A DNA stretch of 64,000 nt from Polaromonas sp. (lineage in GTDB: Bacteria; Pseudomonadota; Gammaproteobacteria; Burkholderiales; Burkholderiaceae_C). Location: positions 1 through 64,000 of the forward strand of contig JAAFJF010000012.1 of the NCBI GenBank assembly GCA_013298815.1. Reading direction: 5' to 3'. The position numbers and the translations under genes were made by a program. Of the stretch, positions 52,738-61,858 are shown piece by piece. The first letter of the stretch is position 1. Every line of letters begins with the position of its first letter. Under the pieces are notes generated by a model. The model did no database searches. It was given only the letters and a program-made list of their open reading frames with translations, and was not told the origin of the DNA.

Positions 52738-54169
52738 TTCGACTCTGCGGATAGAGCTGCCGTCTGGTTGGATAGAGGGCGTTCATGGCACAACAGAGGT
52801 AGCAGCCTCAGCACAGCCGCTGCGCATATTCAAAGGTATCCCCTACGCAGCTCCAACCGATGGCGACAAGCGCTGGCTGGCACCGCAGCCTGTAACGCCT
52901 TGGACGGGTATTCGACTTTGCGACCAATTTGGTGCTACCGCCGTCCAAGCCAATCTGCCCGGCTTACCGGGCTACGCTGGTAACTTTGACTGTTTGAATT
53001 TGAATGTGTGGTGTCCGCAGGGTGAGGGGCCATGGCCAGTGATGGTGTGGATTCCCGGTGGCGGCTTTATGCGCGGCGGTACGTCAGACGCGCTGTATGA
53101 CGGGAGTGCAATGGCCTCATCTGGCGTCGTGTTTGTTTCCATCAACTACCGCGTCGGTGTCGATGGCTTCATGCACTTTGAGGATGCAGCGCCCAATCGA
53201 GGACTTCAAGACCAATTGGCAGCACTTCGTTGGGTACAACAAAACATTGCCTTATTTGGCGGCGACCCGACGCAAGTGACGGTAGCGGGTGTTTCAGCAG
53301 GTGCAGGTGCCATCACGCATCTCATGGGGCTACCAGCCAGTGATACGTTATTTCAACGCGCCATACTACAAAGCCCAAGCCTGCAGAGCCACTCCCTCGA
53401 AGATGCTCAGAAAATTCGTTCTGCCTTAGCAACCGCGTTAGGAACGAAACCAACCCGCCAGGCGCTGGAGGCAGTGCCAATAGAGGTTTTGACAAAGACC
53501 TTGGCCTCTTTTCTTGGTAACGAGTCCTTGAAAAAGCAGTTTGGCTTACGCCCTAGAAATTTCTTCCCAGTACGACCAGTCATCGATGGAGGCATGTTGC
53601 AAAACGAGCCGCTGCAAGCCATTGAAGAGCATCTGCGAAACGGTGCACCTAAGCGTGAGGTTTTGCTCGGATACAACTCTGAAGAAATGCGTTTTTACCT
53701 GGTGCCAAACGGCGAAATCGATCGTATCGATCAAAACCGAGTCACCGAGTTCATCCAAGATATTGGATGGCCCCACCAAACACTTGGCGAATACCAAGCC
53801 AAAATGCCCTTGGCAAGCATGGGCGACGTGATGAGCAGCATTCAATCGGATTATTACTATTGCAAACCGACGAGAGCCTTGGAACAACTTCTGCACAATG
53901 CCGGCTGTACCACCTATCTCTACGAGTTTGAATGGTTATCACCCTTACATGGCGGGCGCATGGGTGCAGCGCACGCGATGGAAATCCCCTATGTACTTGG
54001 CAACACTGCTTCAGAGCGTGCTCAGGCTTTTATAGGCGCCCAAGCTCCTCAAGCGCTTGCGAACGACATGCACTGCCGATGGATTCGGTTTGTCAAAGGA
54101 GAGCCCATGCCAGATTGGGCGAATGGGTACGACACTAATGATCGCCAGCGCGTTTTCAAAACGGCGTAG
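52730..54169 (+). CDS. Type-B carboxylesterase
   Basis: 479-residue alpha/beta-hydrolase of the carboxylesterase/cholinesterase family. Recognisable elements are PLRIFKGIPYAAPTDGDKRW near the N-terminus, CLNLNVWCP, the oxyanion motif PVMVWIPGGGFMRGG, and GVSAGAGA with the nucleophile S189. The acid (Glu in NSEEMRFY region) and His (HAMEIPYV) positions fit. No signal peptide was seen, so it is probably cytoplasmic. It starts at GTG 52730 overlapping the Bug gene by 8 bp. It may hydrolyse an ester imported with that protein. Confidence 0.9.
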   Translation: MSDSTLRIELPSGWIEGVHGTTEVAASAQPLRIFKGIPYAAPTDGDKRWLAPQPVTPWTGIRLCDQFGATAVQANLPGLPGYAGNFDCLNLNVWCPQGEGPWPVMVWIPGGGFMRGGTSDALYDGSAMASSGVVFVSINYRVGVDGFMHFEDAAPNRGLQDQLAALRWVQQNIALFGGDPTQVTVAGVSAGAGAITHLMGLPASDTLFQRAILQSPSLQSHSLEDAQKIRSALATALGTKPTRQALEAVPIEVLTKTLASFLGNESLKKQFGLRPRNFFPVRPVIDGGMLQNEPLQAIEEHLRNGAPKREVLLGYNSEEMRFYLVPNGEIDRIDQNRVTEFIQDIGWPHQTLGEYQAKMPLASMGDVMSSIQSDYYYCKPTRALEQLLHNAGCTTYLYEFEWLSPLHGGRMGAAHAMEIPYVLGNTASERAQAFIGAQAPQALANDMHCRWIRFVKGEPMPDWANGYDTNDRQRVFKTA

Positions 54170-54215
54170 CATCTTTCCTCAACTTATGTAATCAATAAAT
54201 AGGATGCACGAATTC

Positions 54216-54986
54216 TTAGTGAATATGTGTTCCACCGTTTACATCAATAGTCGCCCCTGTAACAAATCCAGAAAGATCAGAGGCAAGAAACAAGCAGGCA
54301 CCGGCTGCTTCACGCGTTGTCCCAGTGCGTTTTAATGGAATAGCGTCAATGATGCCACGCAAGCGCTCTTCGGAAAGACCGTCAAGCATTGGGGTTTCAA
54401 TCATAGTTGGACAAATCGCATTGGCGCGAATGCCAAGATGTCCAAATTCTCTTGCAATACTTTTAGTCATACTCAACATGCCGCCTTTAGAAGCAGCATA
54501 ATGTGAACCACCCACAAGCCCACCGCCGCGCTGAGCAGCTAAGGACGCTACATTGACGATAGTTCCTGAGCGTTTTTCCACAAAGACTTTAAGTACGCTT
54601 TGACAAATGAAAAAAGCACCTTTGAGGTTGATATCAAACATTTGATCAAGCTCTTTTTCGCTGAGCTCTAGGATTGGTTTCGATCGAACAATACCTGCTG
54701 AATTTACCAAGCAATCGACTGTGCCGTGCAAGGCCAATACAGCCTGAATTAATTGTTTGCAATCTTCAGATTTACTGACATCACAACTCAAGCCGTGTAC
54801 TGAAACAGGACTGTTAACTTTTGCTTCAATAGAAGATTTAATTTCCTTAAGCACTGTATCGTTCATGATGACATCGACTACAACGACCTTTGCGCCATGC
54901 TCGGCAAATAGTTCAGCGGTAGCATATCCAATACTTCTAAGTGATGCAGCTCCTACAATCACGCACACTTTATCTTTGAGCAACAT
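54216..54986 (-). CDS. Short-chain dehydrogenase/reductase
   Basis: 256-residue classical SDR. It has VGAASLRSIGYATAELFAEHG as a variant cofactor loop (the usual TGxxxGIG reads GAASLRSIG), NSAGIVRSKP for the NAG motif, NVASLAAQRGGGLVGGSHYAASKGG with the Ser and the YAASK Tyr/Lys pair, and a C-terminus GATIDVNGGTHIH of the family. Its substrate is unknown. It is the last gene of a minus-strand group with the epimerase-like protein and the TRAP transporter. Confidence 0.87.
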   Translation of the reverse strand: MLLKDKVCVIVGAASLRSIGYATAELFAEHGAKVVVVDVIMNDTVLKEIKSSIEAKVNSPVSVHGLSCDVSKSEDCKQLIQAVLALHGTVDCLVNSAGIVRSKPILELSEKELDQMFDINLKGAFFICQSVLKVFVEKRSGTIVNVASLAAQRGGGLVGGSHYAASKGGMLSMTKSIAREFGHLGIRANAICPTMIETPMLDGLSEERLRGIIDAIPLKRTGTTREAAGACLFLASDLSGFVTGATIDVNGGTHIH

Positions 54987-55029
54987 ACGTACCTTTTTAA
55001 TTTAGCAATTTATAGTGAATAGTGGAAAC

Positions 55030-55941
55030 TTAGATCGGCATCTCGTTAAGAATCCAATCTATGGCTGATGCGTTTTTTGGAATCCAGCCTAATTCTTGTC
55101 TGGCACGAACTGAACGCACCCGACTGTTACTGCCAAACGAGTAGTGCGCTCTAGGTACACCCCATAGTTGTGCAGCAACATCAGGATTCAACGTTTCTAC
55201 ATTAAAAAACCCAAGCCGCGTCGCAATTGCGCTGCCGATCTGCTCAAAAGAGTTTTCTCCGTTTTCTGCAAAATAAAATGCACCTGCTGGCGCTTTTGAA
55301 AGCGCTAAGACATACAAGTCAACCAAATCATCAATGTGTATGTTCGACCATGTATTAAGTCCTGCTCCAACAATTTGAACTACACCTTGCTTCTGCGCAT
55401 TCTCAGTAAGAAATGGGATTTGAATACTTTTCGTATTCAAGCCTCTCCCTTCGCCGTATACAAGGCTAGGGCAAATAACAGTCGAGCGCACATTTTCTGC
55501 TGCCGCACCAAGAACCATCAAATCAATGTTACGCCTAGGTTGTTTCAACTTTTGAACAACGAGCGGCGTGTATTCATCAAATATGGATTCGTTTCTATGA
55601 CTCCCTCGAACATCATCGCCAACAATACTTGAGCCGCTGGTATGAATAAATGGCTTAAAGGATCCAGCCAATCCTTTTATCAAAGCTTGTACAGATTCTG
55701 AGTGATCTGCGCTCGCTGCGTTGATCACACCATCTGACATACTTGCTTCACGAATAAGCAAATCCACATCGTTCAGGTCACCTATTACCGGCTCAACGCC
55801 TAGTTTTGAGAGAGAATCGGCATTCTCTTTACTTCTAACTAGTCCGCGAACACGGTGTCCGATTTTGACTAATTTCTGGGCAACCGAACCACCTATATAT
55901 CCGCTAGCTCCAGTTATAAAAATCGTATCGCGTGTTTGCAT
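55030..55941 (-). CDS. NAD-dependent epimerase/dehydratase family protein (extended SDR)
   Basis: 303-residue extended SDR. The Rossmann start is TIFITGASGYIGGSVAQKLVKIGHRVRGLVRS (about 5-36), with LGVEPVIGDLND marking strand 3 and the later SYVYGEG-like SLVYGEGRG. The usual YxxxK Tyr/Lys pair is not obvious, so it may be an NmrA-like or atypical reductase rather than a sugar epimerase. Start ATG 55941; a TTG at 55953 is possible. The stop-to-start distance to the TRAP permease is 16 bp, so the two are probably co-transcribed. Confidence 0.82.
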   Translation of the reverse strand: MQTRDTIFITGASGYIGGSVAQKLVKIGHRVRGLVRSKENADSLSKLGVEPVIGDLNDVDLLIREASMSDGVINAASADHSESVQALIKGLAGSFKPFIHTSGSSIVGDDVRGSHRNESIFDEYTPLVVQKLKQPRRNIDLMVLGAAAENVRSTVICPSLVYGEGRGLNTKSIQIPFLTENAQKQGVVQIVGAGLNTWSNIHIDDLVDLYVLALSKAPAGAFYFAENGENSFEQIGSAIATRLGFFNVETLNPDVAAQLWGVPRAHYSFGSNSRVRSVRARQELGWIPKNASAIDWILNEMPI

Positions 55942-55957
55942 CAGTTTTCCCAACTCG

Positions 55958-57820
55958 TTACTGGAGCGCTATGGTTGATATCGCAGGGACTGCAGCTATA
56001 ACGATCACACCAACCAACAATGCTGCGATGTACGGCCAAATGGCGCGCATGACTTCGCTTGGATCACCATCGCCAATTTTGCAAGCCACATAAAATCCAA
56101 CGCCAACTGGAGGTAGCATGAGACCGATGTTCATAGAAGCCACAATCACCATAGCGTATTGAATATCGTGAATGCCTAATTTTTTTGCAATAGGAAACAT
56201 GATCGGAGCCAGTAAAAGTATGGCGGGCAATCCCTCGAGCAAACAACCTAGTACCACAAAGACCAAAATAGAAACGGCCATGAATGCAAACGTACCACCT
56301 GGCAAAGTTGTCAAAAATTGGTTCAATGTTTGAACAGCGCCACTTTGAGTAATCGTCCATGCCATTGCAGACGCAGTACCTAAAATAACCAGTACAGCAC
56401 CACTCAAAGCTGCCGTTTCGACCAACATGCTGTAAAACTTCTTTGGTGTTATGCCACCATACAGAAAATGGCCTGCAATCAGCGCATAAATGACTGCGAT
56501 TGTTGAAACTTCTGTCGCAGTAGCAATGCCCTCTCCTACTGCACTACGAATAACAAAAGGTAGTGCAAGTGCTGGCGCAGCAAACAAAAAGAGACGACCA
56601 ATATGACTCCAAGCTGGACGCTTGGTATTCTCCAAATTTTCTGACCTAGCTTTCCAACGCGCCACCACAATCAATGTCATCAATAAAATCATGGCAACGA
56701 CAATGCCGCTTTGAAATAATCCAGCAATCGAAACACCAGCAACAGAGCCCAAAACAATCAGCACGATACTGGGCGGAACGGTGTCTGCCATAGCAGCCCC
56801 TGTTCCCAACAAAGCGACCATTTCTGATCGCTTGTTTCCTCGTCTAGACATCTCAGGAAACAAAGCCGGTGCAACCGTTGCCATATCAGAAACCTTTGAT
56901 CCTGATATCCCCGACACAATGAATAGCGAACCGAGCAGCACATAGGACATACCCGCTTTAATATGTCCAATTAATGAAGCCAACACGTCAATGATCGCTT
57001 TACCCATACCAGTCGAATCGAGCACGCAGCCCAAAAGCACAAATACTGGTACGGAGACGAGCACCAAGTTGGACATTCCCTCGTCCATGCGACTAACCAC
57101 GATTTGAAGCGGGATATCAGTCGTGAAAACCAAATAACTTAATACGCCCAAACCAAAACAAAATGCTATGGGTACACCGCTGACCAATAAAACGGCCACA
57201 AGAATTACCAAAAAAATCAAAAGATTAGTATTTCCCAGCTTTGTTAGCTGGGGTGCAGCGAGGTAGCAAGCCATGGCAAAGACACCGACCACAATTGCAG
57301 CGACCGCAAGATGTTTTTTCTGTATCGTGCGCACCGCATGTATTCCTACCACCAACAGCATCAATACGATACCCGTAGCGATAGCGGCAACGCGAAATGA
57401 GTTGGGAATTTGCAAGGCTGGCATCGCAATAATCCACTCATCTCTAGCGTAATCAAAAGCTGGAGAAATCATGCCTAATAAAAAAGCCACCACTGCCACC
57501 AATCCAAAGGCTTGCACATAATGACGAATTTGTAGCGGCATTCGATCTACAAATGTTGTCAACTTTAAATGTTCATTCCGATGCATTGCAATGGCAGCAC
57601 CAATCATGCCGACCCAAATAAAACCCATTGAAACTGTCTCATCAATCCAATCAATGGGTTTTGTAAATACGTAACGTGATACCACTCCCGTGAATAGCAG
57701 TATCACGATACCAGCAACCAACGCTGCAGAAATCATTTCCAACGGAGTCATCCATCCGAAGTTCTTTGATGGCTGATTTATGACATTTGAAGTCGTTGAC
57801 TCTGTTTGTTGGCTGCTCAT
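55958..57820 (-). CDS. Fused TRAP transporter permease (DctQ-DctM)
   Basis: About 620-residue permease in which the small DctQ part (helices within about 25-170; WIDETVSMGFIWVGMIGAAIAMHRNEHLKLTTFVDRM) is joined to a DctM part (from about 185; SGVPIAFCFGLGVLSYL, GISGSKVSDMATVAPALFPEMSRRG, GAAMADTVPPSIVLIVLGSVAGVS, LPPVGVGFYVAC). Fusions like this occur in other TRAP systems. Start taken as ATG 57820; a GTG at 57829 is possible. It works with the DctP protein encoded 17 bp upstream. Confidence 0.92.
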   Translation of the reverse strand: MSSQQTESTTSNVINQPSKNFGWMTPLEMISAALVAGIVILLFTGVVSRYVFTKPIDWIDETVSMGFIWVGMIGAAIAMHRNEHLKLTTFVDRMPLQIRHYVQAFGLVAVVAFLLGMISPAFDYARDEWIIAMPALQIPNSFRVAAIATGIVLMLLVVGIHAVRTIQKKHLAVAAIVVGVFAMACYLAAPQLTKLGNTNLLIFLVILVAVLLVSGVPIAFCFGLGVLSYLVFTTDIPLQIVVSRMDEGMSNLVLVSVPVFVLLGCVLDSTGMGKAIIDVLASLIGHIKAGMSYVLLGSLFIVSGISGSKVSDMATVAPALFPEMSRRGNKRSEMVALLGTGAAMADTVPPSIVLIVLGSVAGVSIAGLFQSGIVVAMILLMTLIVVARWKARSENLENTKRPAWSHIGRLFLFAAPALALPFVIRSAVGEGIATATEVSTIAVIYALIAGHFLYGGITPKKFYSMLVETAALSGAVLVILGTASAMAWTITQSGAVQTLNQFLTTLPGGTFAFMAVSILVFVVLGCLLEGLPAILLLAPIMFPIAKKLGIHDIQYAMVIVASMNIGLMLPPVGVGFYVACKIGDGDPSEVMRAIWPYIAALLVGVIVIAAVPAISTIALQ

Positions 57821-57837
57821 ATCCCGCACTTTCTTGA

Positions 57838-58881
57838 TTAAGCTAACTTGCCAGAATATTTTTCCAGCAAAGTCCAGGCAGTATTGCCAAACTTAGCTTG
57901 GAATTCTTTGTAAGTTCCCGCGTTTTGCAAGGTGTCACGGAATGACTTCACATTCACCGCGTTGAAAGTCAAACCGCGCTTGGTTAAATCTGCTTGTAAG
58001 TGAGTATTAGCTTCCACTAGTACGCCACGCGTCTTAACCGCGTGCGCCGCAAAGACTCGCTCCGCAATTTGGCGCATCGGCTCTGGTATCGCATTCCAAG
58101 ACCTTTGATTTCCCGTCAGCCAAAAACACTCCCACGCATGCCCGGTAAGTGAGCAATATTTTTGAACTTCATAAAACTTGAATGCCTCGATAATTGCAAA
58201 TGGGTTTTCTTGACCATCAACAACCTTGGTTTGAAGAGCTGTGTATACCTCGCCGATACCGATCGTAGTGGGTGCTGAACCCATCGCTTTAAACATGGTT
58301 TGAAGCGTTGGGGTTGCAGGTACACGCAATTTCATGCCCGTCAAATCTTGCACGGTATTGATTGGCTTTGTACTCGTAGTGATATGACGGAAACCATGAT
58401 CCCACACCGCACCAACTGGTGCTAAATTAACTTTTGCAAACTCTCCACGGATATGTGCGCCTAACTCGCCATCAACGGCTGAGAACGCCGTCTGCAAGCT
58501 TGGGAACGCAAATGGCGTACCTGTAATGCCGGCTACTGGTATTAAATTCGACCAAACACCACCAGCGGTTGCAACAAAATCAATCGCGCCGGAGCGAACT
58601 TGCGACACCATATCTGCGTCGCTACCTAACTGGCTATTTGCAAAAACTTCAATGACAAGTTGTCCTTTTGACTCCACAAGAATTTCAGCACATGCTGCTT
58701 TTAAGCCAATAACAGTTGGGTGAGATTGGGCAAGTGAAATTCCCAGTTTGTACGTCTTGGCTTGCTGGGCAAACGCCAACGATGTAGTAGACAGCGCTAC
58801 TGCACCCGCCATGGCTTTTAATACGTCTCTACGGGTGTTTTCACCTGCACTTTTTGTGTTTGTTTTGATATTTGATGTCAT
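57838..58881 (-). CDS. TRAP transporter substrate-binding protein (DctP-like)
   Basis: 347-residue periplasmic protein. The N-terminal NTRRDVLKAMAGAVALSTTSLAFA carries a twin-arginine motif, with cleavage near residue 38. The mature domain has YKLGISLAQSHPTVIGLKAACAEILVESKGQLVIEVFANSQLG, TGMKLRVPATPTLQTMFKAMGS with the ligand-contacting Arg (KLRVP), and DGQENPFAIIEAFKFYEVQKY, so a carboxylate ligand is likely. It is probably the first gene of the TRAP-epimerase-SDR operon, 36 bp after the VOC gene. Ligand unknown. Confidence 0.93.
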   Translation of the reverse strand: MTSNIKTNTKSAGENTRRDVLKAMAGAVALSTTSLAFAQQAKTYKLGISLAQSHPTVIGLKAACAEILVESKGQLVIEVFANSQLGSDADMVSQVRSGAIDFVATAGGVWSNLIPVAGITGTPFAFPSLQTAFSAVDGELGAHIRGEFAKVNLAPVGAVWDHGFRHITTSTKPINTVQDLTGMKLRVPATPTLQTMFKAMGSAPTTIGIGEVYTALQTKVVDGQENPFAIIEAFKFYEVQKYCSLTGHAWECFWLTGNQRSWNAIPEPMRQIAERVFAAHAVKTRGVLVEANTHLQADLTKRGLTFNAVNVKSFRDTLQNAGTYKEFQAKFGNTAWTLLEKYSGKLA

Positions 58882-58917
58882 GCTATTGCTCCTCTTTAGA
58901 TGTTTTGGGGAAAATAA

Positions 58918-59340
58918 TCAGAATACGTTTGGTTGGTGAACTTCGATGCAATGTCCGTCAGGGTCGTACAGAAAAACTTGATGCCAACCAGGGATAGCCC
59001 AGCAGCCATAGTCTGAATAACGAATGCTTTGTGCATCGCATTTGCGCATAAACGCTTGAATGTCATCCGTGCGGAAGCAAAAGTGGCCATGACCCATTGG
59101 GTTGACAAACTTTTTCATTTTGAAACCGGTTTCCAAGTCGCGCTCTGACCAATGAAACTCAATGTCTCCGTCAGTCAAAAAATCAACTTTGCCGGTGTAC
59201 GCGCGGTCATCGCGTTCGCGACTAATGACGGTGTGCTCGTTATCGGCGATGGTTCCCAACTCAAACAAGGTCTTGTAAAACTTTGTCAGCCTCGGGAGGT
59301 TGTCCGTGCAAATGTTCATATGGTGGAACTTAAATGCCAT
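58918..59340 (-). CDS. VOC (glyoxalase/dioxygenase-fold) protein
   Basis: 140-residue vicinal-oxygen-chelate protein. Likely metal ligands are the His pair near FHHMNICTDNL (about residues 6-7), the central H in MGHGHFCFRTDDI (about 92-96) and the Glu in HCIEVHQP (about 134). It resembles glyoxalase I-like and small extradiol-type proteins; the reaction cannot be chosen between isomerase, lyase and dioxygenase. It lies upstream of the TRAP binding protein on the same strand and divergent from the dehydratase gene. Confidence 0.85.
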   Translation of the reverse strand: MAFKFHHMNICTDNLPRLTKFYKTLFELGTIADNEHTVISRERDDRAYTGKVDFLTDGDIEFHWSERDLETGFKMKKFVNPMGHGHFCFRTDDIQAFMRKCDAQSIRYSDYGCWAIPGWHQVFLYDPDGHCIEVHQPNVF

Positions 59341-59572
59341 AGTGCTTTCTTTCGGTTAGGTTACGAAACCCATTCGACGAAACGAATGAAGATCGGGGCG
59401 GCTCTCATTGAAATTTCGATAGTTTTTCATCATAGATCCGTACGAAAGCATAGTTTATATGTGAATAAATAAAATTGCTAATGAATTTTTATTGGTGTTA
59501 ACCCTATAAATTTAGGCTTATATTTTGCAAATATGCTTTTTAATATTCTTCCTTGAATGATATTATTCACCT
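59341..59572. promoter_or_regulatory. Divergent promoter region, VOC/TRAP versus dehydratase/CoA-transferase
   Basis: 232-bp AT-rich gap between divergent catabolic operons. It contains GTGAATAAATAAAAT and TTCACCTATGAA stretches and a small dyad ATTCA..TGAAT (59566-59579) over the dehydratase start. No confident -35/-10 pair was chosen and no regulator gene is nearby. Confidence 0.4.
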
Positions 59573-60439
59573 ATGAATGAATTAGAGCAAAAATCACCGA
59601 TTGAAATACAAGTGCAGCAAAGCACTATTCGCACAGAAATATGTAGCATTGCAACGGCCAGAAGAGTCGCTGCAATGCTGGATCAGAGTCCCGATGACGT
59701 CACCGAAGGTTCCCCGCTACCAAGGGGATGGCAATTCGTCTTGATGGGTGCTGATACGAGAAGATCGCAACTGAGAGCAGATGGCTTTCCGGGTCTTGGG
59801 GTCGTCATGCAAGATTTTGGGCTTCCGAGGCTGCTTTTAGGCAGCAGATCTGTTTTGTATATGTCAGACATACTTATCGGCGCCTCAGTCACACGCACAA
59901 GTTCAATTCAAAGCGTCACCCATAAAACATCAAAAATGGGGCCAATGGCTATCGCAGTCATACAACATGAGCTAAGAGTTAGCGGCGAAACATCACCTGC
60001 ACTGATTGAAACTCAAACTTACTTACTGCTGCCAGCTACTAAGGGTGCTGCCAAATTCCCTGATACTGAGATTTCAACAGATAGAAATGGTTATCGAACA
60101 AAGACCGTGGTACCCGATGAAACACTTTTGTTTCAATATTCGGCCCTCGGATTCAACTCTCACAAAATTCATATTGACCGGGCACATGCTCGGAACGTAG
60201 AGGGATATCCCGACTTAGTCGTCAATGGTGGATTAGCGACCTTGCTTCTCACGGAATTTTTGCGTCAAGAGATTGGCGTAGAACCTTCGTCAATACAGGT
60301 TCGCCATGCCGCCCCGCTATTTTGCGGCAGACCCATCACCATGGTGGCCAATAAAAAAGATTCGAAATGGCTGCTACAAGCTTTTGACAATCGTTCCGCA
60401 CTTGCAGTTGATATGGAGGTAGAAACCGATGAGCTTTAA
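59573..60439 (+). CDS. FAS1-like dehydratase domain protein (HTD2 / mesaconyl-CoA hydratase type)
   Basis: 288-residue double-hotdog-type protein related to the HTD2/mesaconyl-C4-CoA hydratase family, which hydrates or dehydrates acyl-CoA intermediates. The N-terminal half carries EGSPLPRGWQFVLMGADTRRSQLRADGFPGLGV; the C-terminal half ends with NSHKIHIDRAHARNVEGYPDLVVNGGLATLLLTEFL, where H and D of the SHKIHIDR stretch fit the MaoC-type hydratase active site. It overlaps the CoA-transferase start by 11 bp, implying that the transferase makes its CoA-thioester substrate. The exact substrate is unknown. Confidence 0.85.
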   Translation: MNELEQKSPIEIQVQQSTIRTEICSIATARRVAAMLDQSPDDVTEGSPLPRGWQFVLMGADTRRSQLRADGFPGLGVVMQDFGLPRLLLGSRSVLYMSDILIGASVTRTSSIQSVTHKTSKMGPMAIAVIQHELRVSGETSPALIETQTYLLLPATKGAAKFPDTEISTDRNGYRTKTVVPDETLLFQYSALGFNSHKIHIDRAHARNVEGYPDLVVNGGLATLLLTEFLRQEIGVEPSSIQVRHAAPLFCGRPITMVANKKDSKWLLQAFDNRSALAVDMEVETDEL

Positions 60440-61634
60440 TCCCTTAAAAGGAATTCGCGTGCTTGATCTAACAAGCGTTGTCGTTGGTCCCGTGTGTACT
60501 TGGCGATTAGGTCAATATGGTGCGGAGGTTATCAAAGTAGAAAGCCCGGAAGGAGATCTCATGCGCGGATTGGGGGGGCAATCACCTACAGGTCAACACT
60601 CTGGCACCTATCTTCACCTGAATCGCGGAAAGCGAAATATTTGCTTGGACCTCAAGAAGCAGAAAGCCCGTGATGTTTTGGATCGACTGATTACCTCGGC
60701 TGATGTCATCGTCGCCAATATGCGCCCACAAGCATTGGAAAAGCTTGGTATTGACTCAAAGTCAATACGTAACCGTTATCCAGAAAAAATCTATTGCCTC
60801 ATTACGGGCTACGGCACTGATGGCCCCTATGCCGGCCAACCAACATACGACAGTGTTATTCAAGGCGCGACCGGCATGGCCGGTCTCTTCCTTCGTCGAG
60901 ACGGAGTTCCTAACTATGTTCCGATGCTTATCTGTGACCATGTGGCTGGCGAAATTGCTGCCGGGTCTATCCTTGCAGCCCTTGTAGAACGTAAAGTCAG
61001 CGGAAATGGCTGCAGTATTGAAGTTCCCATGTTTGAAACGATGGCAGCGTTTGTGCTGCAAGAGCATCTTGCGCAACAAAGCTTTGATCCGCCCTTAGGC
61101 CCACCCGGAGATCTTCGTCTGCTGAGTCCTCACAATCGACCCGTAAAAACCTCCGATGGTTGGATATCGTTCACCGTGAATACAGATGTGCAAGTTCGTG
61201 CATTTCTAACCGTCTCAGGAAGAACAGAATTCCTTGAAGATGATCGATTTAATTCAGTTGCGGCTCGAGCAAAAAATGTAAAAGAGTGGTTTGAAATAAG
61301 AGGAAAACCGTTAACTGATAAGTCAACGGATGAATGGCTTGAGCTATTTCAAAACGCCGACATTGCGGCTCAGCCTTGTCACACATTAGAAACACTCCAG
61401 CATGACCGACATCTCAAAGCTGTTGAATTAATCCGACACGAACAGCATCCTACTGAAGGAAAAACTGCCGCCATCCGATCCTCCATCAGGGTGGATGATG
61501 CCTATCTAAATCTACGAGAATCTACGCAACCTAAAGGTTGGGAAACAAAGGAATTACTCAAAGAGATTGGCTTTAAAGAAGATGAGGTTGAAGCAATGTT
61601 AGCCACAGGCATTGCGGTCAGTGCTCGACATTGA
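60429..61634 (+). CDS. Class III CoA-transferase (CaiB/BaiF family)
   Basis: 401-residue family III CoA-transferase. Hallmarks are IRVLDLTSVVVGPVCTWRLGQYGAEVIKVESPEGDLMRG (about 9-46), the LHLNRGKRNICLDLKK block (near 60), the probable catalytic Asp in the SVIQGATGMAGLFLRRDG / PMLICDHVAGEIAAGSI region, and AKNVKEWF...ADIAAQPCHTLE. It moves CoA from a donor such as succinyl-CoA to a carboxylic acid. The overlap with the dehydratase gene points to a shared pathway for a branched or unsaturated acid. Confidence 0.93.
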   Translation: MSFNPLKGIRVLDLTSVVVGPVCTWRLGQYGAEVIKVESPEGDLMRGLGGQSPTGQHSGTYLHLNRGKRNICLDLKKQKARDVLDRLITSADVIVANMRPQALEKLGIDSKSIRNRYPEKIYCLITGYGTDGPYAGQPTYDSVIQGATGMAGLFLRRDGVPNYVPMLICDHVAGEIAAGSILAALVERKVSGNGCSIEVPMFETMAAFVLQEHLAQQSFDPPLGPPGDLRLLSPHNRPVKTSDGWISFTVNTDVQVRAFLTVSGRTEFLEDDRFNSVAARAKNVKEWFEIRGKPLTDKSTDEWLELFQNADIAAQPCHTLETLQHDRHLKAVELIRHEQHPTEGKTAAIRSSIRVDDAYLNLRESTQPKGWETKELLKEIGFKEDEVEAMLATGIAVSARH

Positions 61635-61676
61635 TACAGCTGCGTGGGCAGATAAACGAATCTCGCAATGAAAATT

Positions 61677-61721
61677 TACTATGAATTAAATAGCACTTTA
61701 AGCAATAAATACTAAGGCTAG
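61677..61721 (-). repeat. 45-bp repeat, intergenic copy J (diverged)
   Basis: Diverged copy, about 30 of 45 positions, read on the minus strand (AAGCAATAAATACTAAGGCTAG as fragments on plus). It lies in the convergent gap, about 140 bp after the GMC gene stop and in sense orientation to it. Confidence 0.65.
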
Positions 61722-61801
61722 AGCAAAAATAACCTTTAAATTGACTCTGTAGACGGTTTTATTTTATCAGCCAACTCTACCACCTCCAGATATTTGCAAA
61801 T

Positions 61802-61837
61802 GAAAAAATCCAGCAAACTTACCGTTTGCTGGATTTC
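61802..61837 (-). terminator. Rho-independent terminator of the GMC operon
   Basis: Perfect 13-bp stem AAATCCAGCAAAC/GTTTGCTGGATTT (61806-61818 and 61824-61836) with a 5-base loop; on the minus strand it is followed by a T-run. It lies 21 bp after the GMC stop. Confidence 0.93.
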
Positions 61838-61858
61838 AATTCAAGTCAGTTGACGATT

